From: JAJFUI01 sp963754135
Lineage (GTDB): Bacteria > Planctomycetota > Planctomycetia > Pirellulales > Thermoguttaceae
Length of the DNA: 64,000 nucleotides
Direction: 5' to 3'
NCBI GenBank assembly: GCA_963754135.1
Contig: CAVWEY010000003.1
Coordinates: 2,046,001-2,110,000 of the forward strand
A program made the translations under genes and the position numbers. Below are positions 35,268 through 46,532 of the stretch, piece by piece. Each line of letters opens with the position of its first letter. Within the stretch, counting starts at the first letter, position 1. The notes below the pieces were generated by a model that saw nothing but the letters and a program-made list of their open reading frames with translations, had not been told where the DNA came from and did not search any database.

Positions 35268-35354
35268 GGGCAACTCTTGGAGCAGGACCCCGGCTCGTTC
35301 TTCCGCTTGCAGAACGACTCCGTGATCTATATCGGCCCGGCCGTGCGAAGCTGA
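35268..35354 (+). repeat. Right copy of 87-bp direct repeat (aclA 3' end)
   Basis: A second copy of the last 28 codons and stop of aclA, without the rest of the gene. It encodes the same residues through ...IGPAVRS-stop. It ends 30 bases before the next gene's 3' end. Confidence 0.95.
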
Positions 35355-35384
35355 GTTGGCGGGGGGCCGGCCCGCGCCGAACGG

Positions 35385-38300
35385 TCATGCCGCGCAAGGT
35401 TTGTCCGGCCGATGCTTCCGCTTCCGGCCGTCCGTGGCCGCCGCCAGCCAACGGTTGGCGATGCCCGCGAGGTCCGGGTTGGCGGCAGGCTCCGCCGAGC
35501 GATGGAAGAATTGCCGCTCCAGAGCGTCAATCGTTTCGCCCAGTGCGTGGCGGTCGCCGTCGGCTATCGGCAGGGCCTCGTCCCGGTGAAGCCGGCGCAA
35601 CAACTCGAGCAGCGTGAAGGGGGTCAGCGGGTCGGGGCAGTGATAGCTTGGGCCGCGGGCCGGGGCCAGGCGACGCCGGCGGGCGCGGCGGTAGCCGGCC
35701 ACGCCCAGGGCGGCTGCCAGCACGGCCGCCCCCAACCCGGCGAGCGGAACCAGCCAAGGCCGCATGAAAACCGGCCCGCCGTGAAGCGGCACAACCGCCG
35801 CGGCGTCAACAATGTCCGCATCGCTATAACGCTGGTAGGTCATGGCCGTCGCGGCATCCACCGCCTTGGGAAACACGAACTGCGGCCCCGGCCCATCGGC
35901 CGCCGGCGCCAGTTCCAACAGCCAACGGCGTTCGCAGACCGGCCGGACCTGATCGCCGGCCGTGTCGAGTGATTTCAACTCCAGGCCCGGGTCCTGGAGT
36001 TTGGCGACGCGGAAGCCGGGCGGGGACTTGTCGCCGAGCACCAGCAAGCGTTCGAGGCCGGGGATCAGCCCGTTGCCGGCGGCCACGACTTCCAATTGCG
36101 CCGTGCCCGCCTCCAGGCGGCGGTCGTCGAGCACCTGGCGGATTTTCAGGCCGGCGACCGGCCGGGGGTCGGGCTGCGGCCCGCGGGCGTCGATCAGCAC
36201 CACCGCGGACGTCACCGGCAACAGCACCACGCCGGCCCCGTCGTTGAACTCCAGGTCGATCGGGACCGCCGGAATGCGGTCCACCGCGGGCGTCTTGGCC
36301 CGCAGCACCAGATACGCCAGCGGCGTCTCCCGCCAGCCCTGGCGGCCGAACCCTCGCGCGGCGACCTTCGGATCGTGAAAGCGGACCATTTGCACCTCGA
36401 ACGCCTGGCTCAGCTTCTCGGCCAGCGAGTGCTCGATCTCCTTGGGATAGTCGATTTCGCGGTTGGAGGTCTGCGAGTAGGTTTTTTGGAGGAGTTGGAC
36501 GAAGCCGCCGCTCTCGCGGCCCAGGGCGTTGGTGTAACGGATGCTGAGGTGGACGCCGAAGGGTTGGTTGTGGCCGACGTTGGCGCTGCCGTCGAGGGCG
36601 ATGCTCAGTTGCACTTCGCCCAGCAGGTCGTCGTAGAATTGCAGCCGGCCCCGGGCGGCCTGTCCGGCGGGATGATCGCCCAGGACGCGCAGGGCCTGGC
36701 GGAGGTAGTGTGGTTTCAGGTGCGGCGGCAGCTCGCCCATCGAGGCCACGACCGCCTCGCCGAACATGCGGAGATGGCGCTCGGCGGCCGGACCGCCAAG
36801 GGCGCGGATGGCGGCGGCCACCCGGCCGATCTCATCCAGATCGGGACGGTCCTGGCGGGTCAGGTAGGCCAAGTCGCTGGCCCCCAAGGCCGACTGAAAC
36901 CACTGGCGGTAGACGATGACCGACTGCTGCTGCGGGGCCAGGTCCGGCACGAGCGCGGCGTACTGCGCCGCCGCCTTGCGGAAACCGCCGAAGGCCCGGT
37001 CGCGGGCTGAAGTGTAGCTCTTCAGGTCGGCGTTCTGCCCGTACAAAAACTCGGCCACGTCGAACGAGAGCGTGGCCTGGAGCAGCACCGGGTCCGGGCG
37101 GTGAGGATCCGCCGGTGATGACCGGGCTGAGCAGCCGGCCGGCCAGGTCATAGCCGCGGAGCACCTCGGCGACTTGCTCCTTGTCGGTCCGTTGCGTGCC
37201 CGCCTGCTCCTGCAATTCCGGCGTCCGCCATTGACCGGCGAGTTTCATGCGGATGGCGGAGACCAACTGCAACACGGTGTCCGGCCGCAAGGCCCGCAAC
37301 TCGCCGAAGACCTGCTTGAGGTCCTCTTCACGGTAGACCTCGGCGGGCGAGTGGCAGGCGTCGAGCGCGGCGATGACCACCTGATCGTCCGGCGGGGGCG
37401 CATCAAGCGAGTTGATGGCCGAGAGCAACTCGGCCAACTCGGCCAGGTTGCGGACTTGCCTCGCCCGGATCAGGGGCACCGAGCCGCCGGACCGCCCGTA
37501 ATAACCCCCGTAGCCCGGCGGCGTGAAGCCCGGCGGGTAGCCGCCGGGGAACGTGGCAAAAGGTCCGCCGTAAACCGGCGAGGGGTAGCGTCTGTACCGC
37601 CGGCCGGCGAACGGATCATTCGGGGAATCCGGGCTCTCGTTCACTCGGCCCGCCCAAGCGGTGAGGAACTGTTCGGCCAGTTCCTTGGCCACCGCCGGAT
37701 CGCGGCCGACGATGCTGCGGATGGCGGCGAAGGTCCGCGGCCGGTCGCCGACGTCCGCGGCCAGCTTGCCGCTGAGGCGGCGGACCTGCCAGGCCACGTC
37801 GGGACTGAGGACCTCGCACCAGGCGTCGCTGGGCGAGAAGGGCAAGAGTCCGCCGGCGGGCAGGCGGGGATCTCGTTGCCGCCGCCGCCGTTGCGCATCG
37901 CCGCCATGATCCTTTCCCGCACCGCCGGGTCCGACAGGTCTTCCTCGCTGACGGCGCCCAGGGAAGCGGCATCGGCGGCCACGGGGCCGTTGCCGCCCAG
38001 GGTATAGGCCGCCTCGTTGATCCAGCCGAGCGTCATCAGCCCGATGGCTTCGACCCACCGCGGGTCGTTCTTGCCCCCGGCGGCCAGCAGCGACTCGACG
38101 AGCCGGTGCTGCGCCGCCAAGGCCATCAGCCGCGGCTCGGGCGCCTTCTCGGGGAACGTCGTCTCGACGCGCTGGGCCGCCTCGGCCAGCAGCGACATGC
38201 CCAACTCGGGCCGCTCGTGAAACCGCCGCTTCACCCAACCGGCCACGGTCTTCTCCGGCATCAGCGGCACCAGCGCAACCGTCCGCCGGACGGCCTCGGC

Positions 38301-39449
38301 CTTGGCTTCGTCGGTCAATTGCGGCCTTTCCAGCACCATCTGCGTCAACTCCCACGCCTGGCGGATTCCACCGCCGCCGGGCGTCCGCTCGGCCAGCGTT
38401 TGCAGGCAGGAGGCATACAAGTTTAGCAGCACGGGGTCCTTGGCCCGGCGGACCTCGTCCATCGGCGGCAGGTAGAGCAGGGCCTGGTCGGTCATGCCCG
38501 CGCCGGCCAGGAGCCGGGCCGCGGTGAGCCGCTTCTTCGGGTCTTCGCCGCCCAAGCGCTCGGTCCCCTGCTCAATGTGGGCGAGCATCGTCTTGGGCAG
38601 GCCGAGCTTCTCGCGGGCTTGGGCCAACAATTGCCCGAGCGCGGCCAACTGCGGCTCGTCCAGGTCCCGCGGCGAGGCGTCGGCCAAGGCCAGAATCTCG
38701 TCGGGCAGCACGTAAGCCTTCCCCTTGGCCATCAGCACGAGCAGATAGGTGTAGACCTGTGGCCCCACGTCCTTGGGCAGCTTCGCCAGATGCCTCTTGA
38801 TCGCCTTCCAGTCGCCGGTGGTGACCTGGCCGTAGAACTCCTGCACTTTGGCGGAGTCGTCGGCAGCGGCGGCCTTGTCCGGCTTGGCGGCGGGCTTCTT
38901 CGGGGCGCAAAGGTCCGCCTTGGCCCGCAACGCCTGCCCCGGCGTCCGCTGAAGCTGCTGGACGCTGAGATACTTTTGCAGGATGGCGGCGGCCTCTTGT
39001 TGTTCCTTGGTGAGCGGCTTGTCGCCGGCGGTTGGCGGCTTTCCGGCAGGGTGCTTGCGGAGGGCGGCAAGGCCGGGCGGCATCGGGGGTGCGGGCGCGC
39101 CGGAGGGCGACGAAGGACCGGCGAACGGATCGGACGGATCGACGGCGGATGGCGGGGCCGCAGCGGCGGGAGGAGGCATGCCGGGCAGGCCAGGCGGTTG
39201 CGCATACGGGTCCCATCCCGGCGGCGGCGACACTGGCGGAGGCGCATACGACGGCGCAGGGGTGGCAGGTGGCGGCACTTGCCCAACGGCGCCCGCGGTG
39301 CAGAGCCAGAGCGCAAGCCCAGCGCCCAGCGCCCACGCCGCCGGGTGGCATGCTCTGAAAGGGCGTGGCCGATTACCCAATTCGACCTTGACGCTCGTCA
39401 CGCCCTTTCCAGGGCGTGCCACCCGATCCGTGGTTGCTGGTCCGATCAT
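35385..39449 (-). CDS. Giant exported protein ending the MoxR/VWA operon (two frameshifts)
   Basis: Three overlapping frames join at about 37860 and 37111 into one protein of roughly 1,350 residues. The N-terminus has a hydrophobic signal-like stretch (LGAGLALWLCTAGAVG), then Pro-rich linkers, a helical region (~150-600), a Tyr/Gly/Pro-rich segment around GGYPPGFTPPGYGGYYGRSG, a beta-rich region, and one transmembrane helix near the C-terminus (LAGLGAAVLAAALGVAGYRR) before a cytoplasmic tail. It occupies the last position in an operon where BatD-like proteins occur, but no domain is certain. Its start overlaps the upstream gene (ATGA) and an R1 repeat encodes part of its first 35 residues. 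Confidence 0.6.
39343..39424. repeat. Family R1 palindrome inside a CDS start region
   Basis: Facing arms GGGTGGCATGCTCTGAAAGG and CCAGGGCGTGCCACCC lie in frame just before the signal-like segment of the giant exported protein. Confidence 0.88.
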
Positions 39450-40180
39450 GATCCCGTCCCTTCGCGCGTGTTGAGTCCCGCACCGTTCTGGATGACTTTG
39501 CGGATGTCTTTTTTGGCTTCTTTTTTGCCGGCGCCCTTGCACAGGCTTTGGCACTGTTTCCGCTTCCGCTGGCTGAGGCTCTTGCAGTTGCAGCACTTTT
39601 TCGGCAACGGCTTGGCCAGCAGGGTGCTGAGGTCCATTTGTTCGAGCCGGATGGTTGCCTCCAGGTTCCGCTGGAAGAGGCCGGCGTCCGGCTCCTGGGC
39701 ATTTTCGGCCCGCTCGGCCAGGAGCCGGAACTGTTGCCTTGCCCGCTCGGCCTCGGGCTTCCATTCCTCGGCCGTGGCCCCTTCGAGCCGCATGATCCAG
39801 GCCGCGTAGTAGCTCGACTCGGCCAGTTCACCGGCCGCCTGGCCCGCGAGCGCGGGATTTGCCTGCGGGTCGGTCTCCAGCTTCGAGAGCAGTTTCTGGA
39901 GTTGCTCCTGGCCTTCGATCATCTGGCCGGCACTGATGCGGGCGCGGGCCTGCGCCAGTTCCAGGCCGTCGCGGGCCGCGTCGCCGGCCGGCAGGGCCTC
40001 GCGGGCCGATTCATAGAGCGAGGCCGCCTGGGACCACTGCTCGGCCGACTCGGCCGTACCGGCTGCCCGCAGGTAGTCGCCGGCCCGGTCGCGGGCCAGG
40101 TTTCGCTCACCTGGGCCGAAATGCCAGGCAATCACGGCGATCGGGCAGAGCAGCCACGCCGCCAGCAGAGTCCGTTTCAT
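39446..40180 (-). CDS. Membrane-anchored helical-repeat protein, BatC/TPR-like
   Basis: The 244-residue protein has an N-terminal anchor (LLAAWLLCPIAVIAWHF) followed by helix pairs resembling TPRs (AGTAESAEQWSQAASLYESA, GLELAQARARISAGQMIEGQ). It ends with a short Cys/Lys-rich tail CCNCKSLSQRKRKQCQSLC of unknown purpose. Its place after two VWA genes fits the TPR-bearing BatC position of Bat operons. ATG 40180 is preferred to 40195 because it starts the anchor. Confidence 0.6.
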   Translation of the reverse strand: MKRTLLAAWLLCPIAVIAWHFGPGERNLARDRAGDYLRAAGTAESAEQWSQAASLYESAREALPAGDAARDGLELAQARARISAGQMIEGQEQLQKLLSKLETDPQANPALAGQAAGELAESSYYAAWIMRLEGATAEEWKPEAERARQQFRLLAERAENAQEPDAGLFQRNLEATIRLEQMDLSTLLAKPLPKKCCNCKSLSQRKRKQCQSLCKGAGKKEAKKDIRKVIQNGAGLNTREGTGS

Positions 40181-40191
40181 ATCAGCTCTCC

Positions 40192-41243
40192 TCATGAGTG
40201 ATGGGAATGATGTGAGTTATGGGAAGCATAATTCTCACTGGTCCCATTGGTCCCATAATTTCCCACTACTGTTCCGCGTCGGGCTTGGGGGAGCCCCCGG
40301 AAACCACCGGCCAGGGCCAGCGCCACACCAAGCGCCGCCAGCGTCGAAGCGCCGCCGAGGGTGGACCCGATGGCCAACTCCCGCAGCCCGGCGTCGTTCT
40401 TTTGATTCAGCGGCAACCACCGCTCCAGCGTCACGAGGTCGGCGGAGGGGACATGGCGGAGATTGGTGTCGAAATACTGCCCGCCCAGCCGCAGCGCCAA
40501 CTGCCGGAGCGAATCGCCGTCCTGGCGGGAACTGTGGCCGTCGATATACAGCCCGTGATACGGATTGCCGACGCCGAGGATCAGGCTGCCGGCGAAGGCC
40601 GCGGGCAGCGATGGGATTTCCTTGGCGGGCAGCGTGTCGCCGTCGCTGACGACCAGCAGGGTGGCGGATTTTGCGGGCCAGGTTTTGCCCGCCTCCCCCG
40701 CCCCCTTCACCCCTTCATACAAGTTCGTCTTGCCGGGCGTGAAGGCGTGTTCCAACGGCAGATCGTCGAGGATGTTGGCCACCACTTCCGGGTCGAAGGT
40801 GTCGATCACGACCGGCCGGGCCTCGGTGTAGAAGGCGACGATGCTGACGCGCGTTCCGCGCGAGATCGAATGCGGTCGAGGATCGAGTGGACGACGTCCT
40901 GTGCCCGCTGGGCCCGCCGTTGGGCGCCGGAGGGTCCGGCATCGGCCAGTTGCATGCTCGGCGAGACATCCAGGGCGATCATCAGATGGCGGAACGAGAG
41001 GGCTTTGTCCGGGGACAGGTCGCCGGGATTCCACGGCGTCCGGTCAGTGGCCAGCAGGACGACCAGTCCCCAGCACACGGCGCCGGCGGCCAGCACGCGG
41101 AGCGGGGCTGCGGCGGCCACCCACGCCCGCGGCCGCCCGGCCGGTCCGAACGCGAGATAGGCCAGCCGGCGGAGGCGGCGGGCGTGCAGCCACCCGCTCA
41201 GCGTGCAGGCGGCCATCACGGCCGCTGTGATCCAAAGGGTCAC
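40192..41243 (-). CDS. VWA-domain membrane protein, BatB-like (frameshifted)
   Basis: An N-terminal membrane segment (TLWITAAVMAACTLSGWL) and a second (LRVLAAGAVCWGLVVLLA) precede a VWA domain whose MIDAS motif is ALDVSPSMQL. The frame breaks near 40862 and resumes at RGTRVSIVAFYTEARP, giving about 350 residues. A transmembrane helix lies near the C-terminus. The last ~25 residues are an odd Asn/Ser/His-rich tail (GTNGTSENYASHNSHHSHHS) from a local repeat. GTG 41243 overlaps the preceding stop. Confidence 0.78.
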
Positions 41244-42153
41244 CACGGCGTGTACCTCAGCCCGAACAAGGATACTTGATACAGCCCCAAGCCGATCAGG
41301 CCGGCCAGGGCGAACGGCCGGAAGTAATCGACCGGCTGCGGCGCCCCGGCTTCATCTTGGCCGGCTGCATGTGGTCGATGTGGTCGAAGACGGCGGTCAT
41401 GGCGTCGGGCGTGGCGGCGGCGAACACCTGGCCGCCCGTGGGCCGGCAGAGGTCGTACAGATCGCCCGGCACCGCCTCGTCGCCGATGTGAATCGCGTAG
41501 AGCACGATCCGCTCTTCGGCCAATTCCGCCCCGATCTGCCGCGAGACGGGAGGGCCCAGATCGGCGCTGATGCCGTCGGTGAGCAAGACGATCATCCGGT
41601 CCCCCTCGCCCCGCTCCGGCAAGGTCTGGCTACAGAACCGCAACGCCTTGCCAATCTCCGTGCCGTTGAAGTGCGGCGGCAGAATCTCCAGGCGCAAGAA
41701 CGGCGTGGCGTTGCTCAAGGCGGCAAGGTCTTTCGTCAAGGGCGTCCAGCGGAGCACCTCGTTGCCGAAGATCGTCAGCCCGAAGGCGTCCCCCTTGCGC
41801 CGGCCCGTGAACTCGCCGAGCGCGGCCATCGAGGCGTCGTAGCGGGAGCCGGCGCCGAACGGCGACGCCATGCTGCCGGAGACGTCCAGCAGGAACTCGA
41901 TGTTCGTGAGCCGGCGCTGTTGCTTCGGTTCGGCCAGCCGCAGCGGGCGGCAGCAGATCAACACCGCCGCGGCCAGGACCACTGCGGGCAGCAGGCCGGC
42001 CACGCGCAACAGCCGTTCGAGCCACCGGCCGGACGGCTGCCGGCCATAATCGAACGGCATGGCCACGCCCGGCCGCCGCCGCGTCGCCTCCCACAGGGCC
42101 AGCACCACGGGCACCGCCAACCAGAGCAGCCAGAGCGGATGGCCAAAGGTCAT
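41240..42153 (-). CDS. VWA-domain membrane protein, BatA-like (frameshifted near the C-terminus)
   Basis: The roughly 304-residue protein has an N-terminal helix (HPLWLLWLAVPVVLALW), a second (LPAVVLAAAVLICCRP) and a VWA domain with intact MIDAS residues in LLDVSGSMAS and LLTDGIS. After MQPAKMKPG the frame is lost by one missing G in the G-run near 41343. The correct frame gives APQPVDYFRPFALAGLIGLG and a C-terminal helix, ending at 41240 in a stop shared with the next GTG. BatA proteins bind metals and partner proteins at the membrane; MoxR ATPases act on them. Confidence 0.82.
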
Positions 42154-43091
42154 GCCGGCGCCTCCTCGGCCTCGATTTCGGCCGGATCGATGGGCGGATG
42201 ATCGCGGTAAGGTTCGAGCACGGTGGCCACGTCCACCCGGCAGCTTCCCGGCCGGCAGTGCAGCCATTGCTCCAGTTCGGCCATCGGCGCGGCCGACTCG
42301 GGATTCTCGCGCAGCCGCACCAGCGCCTCGGCCACCGAGCAGCCGGCAAGGTCCAGCCGCGTCCGCCAATAGGCGATCAGCAACCGTTCCAAGCGGGCCT
42401 GTTCGGCCGTCGAGAGCCGCCCCAAGACGGCCGCCTCGACCAGCGGGCGGAGCTGGTCGGCCAACGTCGGCTCGCCGGCCGGCAGCGCCTTGGGACGGCC
42501 CCTGCGCCGGGCGATGCGGCGAACCGTCAGCCAGGCCACCGGAACCAGCCACAACCCGCCGGCCACGGCCAGAGACAGCCGGTAAGGCCAAGCCCGCGGC
42601 AGCGGCAATCGCGGCAACTCGTCGAGTTGCCCATTGTGATTGGCCGGCAAAACGGAGCGGATGGACACCGGAATCGGCTCGATGCCGGCCAGCGGCTCGC
42701 CGTCCGCCCGGCGGAGGTAGTCGCGGAGATCGTACCGTCCGGGCTTGACGCCGATGTAGCGGATTTCGCAGATCGTCGCGCCGCCGTCGTCGACGGCCTC
42801 GGCGATCCGCAGCACTACCGGCGAGTTGTCATCGACCGGCAGGGCCTCGACGGCCGAACCGTGGTGGCGGAGATAATAGACGCCCTCCATGCCGACGGCT
42901 GTCTCAGGCACGGGAAGTGTAGGGTGGGACAAGCGCAGCGCGGTCCCACCATGCCCATCATCCTGTTGCGAGGCTTGTCCCGAGGTCTTGGTGGGACTGC
43001 GCTCCGCTTGTCCCACCCTACTATCCGCCGCGGCCCCGCTCAAAGCGCTTGCCACAATGAGGAACCAACTTATAACGATGGGACTTCTCAT
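42150..43091 (-). CDS. Exported membrane protein of the MoxR operon with an in-frame repeat
   Basis: The 313-residue protein starts with a signal peptide (VISWFLIVASALSGAAA). It is followed immediately by ~35 residues encoded by an R2 palindrome (VGQAERSPTKTS ... GGTALRLSHPTLP). A beta-rich domain, a transmembrane helix (RLSLAVAGGLWLVPVAWL) and a cytoplasmic helical tail follow, a layout like DUF4381-type proteins of these operons. Its stop overlaps the next gene (ATGA). Confidence 0.65.
   Translation of the reverse strand: MRSPIVISWFLIVASALSGAAADSRVGQAERSPTKTSGQASQQDDGHGGTALRLSHPTLPVPETAVGMEGVYYLRHHGSAVEALPVDDNSPVVLRIAEAVDDGGATICEIRYIGVKPGRYDLRDYLRRADGEPLAGIEPIPVSIRSVLPANHNGQLDELPRLPLPRAWPYRLSLAVAGGLWLVPVAWLTVRRIARRRGRPKALPAGEPTLADQLRPLVEAAVLGRLSTAEQARLERLLIAYWRTRLDLAGCSVAEALVRLRENPESAAPMAELEQWLHCRPGSCRVDVATVLEPYRDHPPIDPAEIEAEEAPA
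42919..43022. repeat. Family R2 palindrome translated right after a signal peptide
   Basis: Facing arms GTAGGGTGGGACAAGCGCAG and CTCCGCTTGTCCCACCCTAC lie in frame between codons 22 and 58 of the exported operon protein. Confidence 0.92.
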
Positions 43092-43107
43092 CGTGTGCTT
43101 TCGTCCG

Positions 43108-43191
43108 GGGTGGCACGCCCTGAAAGGGCGTGGTGAATCGCCAGACTATTCAACCTTGGTGCCTGCCACGCCCTTTCAGGGCGTGCCGCCC
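43108..43191. repeat. Palindromic repeat, family R1
   Basis: Two facing arms separated by ~45 bases in the space between the DUF58 gene and the exported membrane-protein gene, so it lies within the operon transcript. Confidence 0.9.
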
Positions 43192-43220
43192 AACTGATGA
43201 ACCGGTTCCTCTTCGAGCCT

Positions 43221-44082
43221 CTATCGCGTGTTTCGGGTTAATCCGCCCCGGTCGGCCAGCAACCGCCGCAGCGGGGGGACCGGCGGCCGGTCGGTCGCCA
43301 GCACCGCATAATCAATGCCCCCCCTGCGCAATTCGCTCCCGGGCTCGTCGCCGCCGGGGAACCAACGGGTGCGTCCGTGGGCGACGAAGCTGCGGCCGGT
43401 CTCCGCCTCGACGCCGCGGAACAGTCCGCCGCGGAGCCGCCCCCGCTCGGCCGGGTCTTCGATCCGCAACACGACAACATCGTGCCGCTGGGCCGCCCGC
43501 TTGACGACCGGGATCGCCTCGGGGTCATACAGGTCACTGATCACAATCAGCAGGCTGCCGGTTTTGAGGATGCCGCAGAGCCGGGCCAGCCGGTCGGCCA
43601 ACTCCGTCGGCTCGTCGAAATGCGGTTGGCCTAGGGCATGGAGCCACTGAAAGACCCTGGCCCGCGAGAGGCTGGGGCGGAAGTGGAGCGAGCGGCGGCC
43701 GCAGCCCAGCAGTCCCACCGGGCTGAGGCGGTGGAGCGCGGCCAGTCCCAACCCGCCCGCCACCAAGGCCGCCAGCCGGTGCTTGCCCAGCGGGGTCGAG
43801 CTGACGGCCATCGACGCCGAGGTATCGACGACCAGGTAGACGGGCATGGTTTTCAGGGACTCGTACTGTTTTACGTAGACGCGGCGGGTCCGGGCCGCCA
43901 CCCGCCAGTCGATGTCCTTGACCGGGTCGCCGTCCTGGTAGGGCCGGCTCTGCACGTAGTCGATGCCCTGCGCCGACGTAGGGCGAGTCATCCTGCCCGC
44001 CGCGGAGATCGTCGGCCAGCCGCCGCACCGCGATTTCCAGCGGGTGGCTCACCAGTTCGGCGGGTAGCTCGCTCGGGTTCAT
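43221..44082 (-). CDS. DUF58-family protein (frameshifted)
   Basis: The reading frame begins MNPSELPAELVSHPLEIAVR and breaks near 43966, where one base of CCC is extra. Corrected, DDSPYVGAGIDYVQSRPYQD continues into PVKDIDWRVAARTRRVYVKQ, the DUF58 hallmark, giving about 286 residues. A VWA-like fold follows with VVDTSASMAV. DUF58 proteins are the usual partners of MoxR ATPases; the molecular role is unknown. No membrane segment is visible. Confidence 0.85.
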
Positions 44083-44128
44083 CGCTGGTCGTTTCGTAGG
44101 AGGCGACTCCTGTCGCCGATGGTCACTT

Positions 44129-44213
44129 GGGTGGCACGCCCTGAAAGGGCGTGGTGGCTTGCCAGACGATGCAACCTCGACACCCGCCACGCCCTTTCAG
44201 GGCGTGCCACCCA
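44129..44213. repeat. Palindromic repeat, family R1
   Basis: Facing R1 arms lie in the MoxR-DUF58 gap. A separate smaller palindrome (GTAGGAGGCGACTCCTGTCG) precedes it at about 44095-44115. Confidence 0.9.
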
Positions 44214-44248
44214 AGTGAACTCAGTGCACGTGTTTCTGACGCGATCCC

Positions 44249-45256
<1,008 letters not shown>

Positions 45257-45617
45257 CGGGAATGTTCGCTTGGTTGCGTCGGCGCCCCGACCGTCGGCAC
45301 GACGGATCCGGTGGTATCGAGCCCTCCTGCCCTCTATCTACGGGGCTGATTCTAATGCAGTTTGATCCGAATTGTCAAATCTCGCGGTTCAGCCGGTTGT
45401 TGAACTGCCGGACACGGCTTCGGGCAACCGGCTGAAGCCGGAACCACAAACCATGCCTGGGAGGCCGGAGGCGGTTTCTCACAAACGCATACTGAATAAG
45501 GCATTACGATGGCGAAAGCGACCTGCGGCGGTTTTGCCGGGGGGCTTGACGGCTGCCGCGTTCAAGGTAATCTGGGTACGGAGTATTCCCTGCAACCCTT
45601 ATCGGAGGACTCGTCAG
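45257..45617. other. Divergent intergenic region between the two MoxR operons
   Basis: This 361-base spacer must carry promoters for both operons. A small AACCGGCTGAAGCCGG-type palindrome lies around 45400-45445. No convincing pair of -35 and -10 boxes was identified by eye, and no gene is supported. Confidence 0.5.
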
Positions 45618-46532
45618 ATGAGTACGCCAGAACTGCGGCCGATGGGCATCGGTGACATCCTCGATGCGACTTTTCGGCTGTACCGGCAGCGGTTTGTGAC
45701 GTTTCTGTTGATCGCCCTGGTGGTTTACGTGCCCTTCGCAATTATCGCGACCGGATGGCAACTCTTCCTTTCGTCCCGACAATCCGTTGCGAGCGGGTTT
45801 TCCGATGAGTCTGGTGAGAGTCCCGATACTCGGATCGGGGACGGGGTGCCGTCGCCGCAGTTCAGGCCCGAGCCGTTCGATCCGAGCACAACTTTGCTTG
45901 GGTTGATTCCGACAGCTATTTTCGGGTTGTTTTTCGCTCCGTTGTGTTCCGCTGCACTGGTGCATAATATCTCCGCAGGTTATCTCGGGGAGGAGCTTGC
46001 CGCTATTCGGTCCTATGGTCGGGCAGGCCCACGGCTGTTGCCATTGATCGGCGCAACCATGCTCTGGGGTCTGATTATTTATTTTCCGTTGGTGCTGATG
46101 GTTCCCATCGGTATTGCCGCCGGACACGGCGCGGCGTTGTTGGTCTTTGCGCTGTGGGGTATATGGGGTCTTGTCTTCGCCCTTTGGTTTCTGGTCTATG
46201 TACCGGTGGTGGTTTTGGAGAAGGCCAACGGTTCCAGGGCGCTGGGTCGTTCGCGCGAGTTGATGCGCGGGAATGTCTGGAAGGGCTTTCTGTTGATGCT
46301 ACTCGTCGTGATACTCTGTTTCATCATCAACTGGGTGATCCTATATTTGGTAGGGCTGGTTCCGTGGCCTCACTCGGCAATCCCGACGTTCCTCGACTTG
46401 CTCTTGCCGGTGCTCGTCCTCCCGATCTCAACCGCGCCGCTCATCTTGCTCTATTACGACCTGCGCATCCGCAAGGAGGCTTTCGATCTGCAAAGACTGT
46501 CGGAGGCGTTGGTCCAACCGGCGGCAACATGA
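45618..46532 (+). CDS. Polytopic membrane protein
   Basis: The 304-residue product begins ELRPMGIGDILDATFRLYRQ, the start motif of a family of bacterial membrane proteins related to the glycerophosphodiester-phosphodiesterase membrane domain. At least five transmembrane helices follow, e.g. FVTFLLIALVVYVPFAIIA and GFLLMLLVVILCFIINWVIL. CGGAGGA lies 8 bases before ATG 45618. GC is lower than in neighbours. It overlaps the next gene start by 4 bases and heads the second MoxR operon. Confidence 0.75.
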   Translation: MSTPELRPMGIGDILDATFRLYRQRFVTFLLIALVVYVPFAIIATGWQLFLSSRQSVASGFSDESGESPDTRIGDGVPSPQFRPEPFDPSTTLLGLIPTAIFGLFFAPLCSAALVHNISAGYLGEELAAIRSYGRAGPRLLPLIGATMLWGLIIYFPLVLMVPIGIAAGHGAALLVFALWGIWGLVFALWFLVYVPVVVLEKANGSRALGRSRELMRGNVWKGFLLMLLVVILCFIINWVILYLVGLVPWPHSAIPTFLDLLLPVLVLPISTAPLILLYYDLRIRKEAFDLQRLSEALVQPAAT

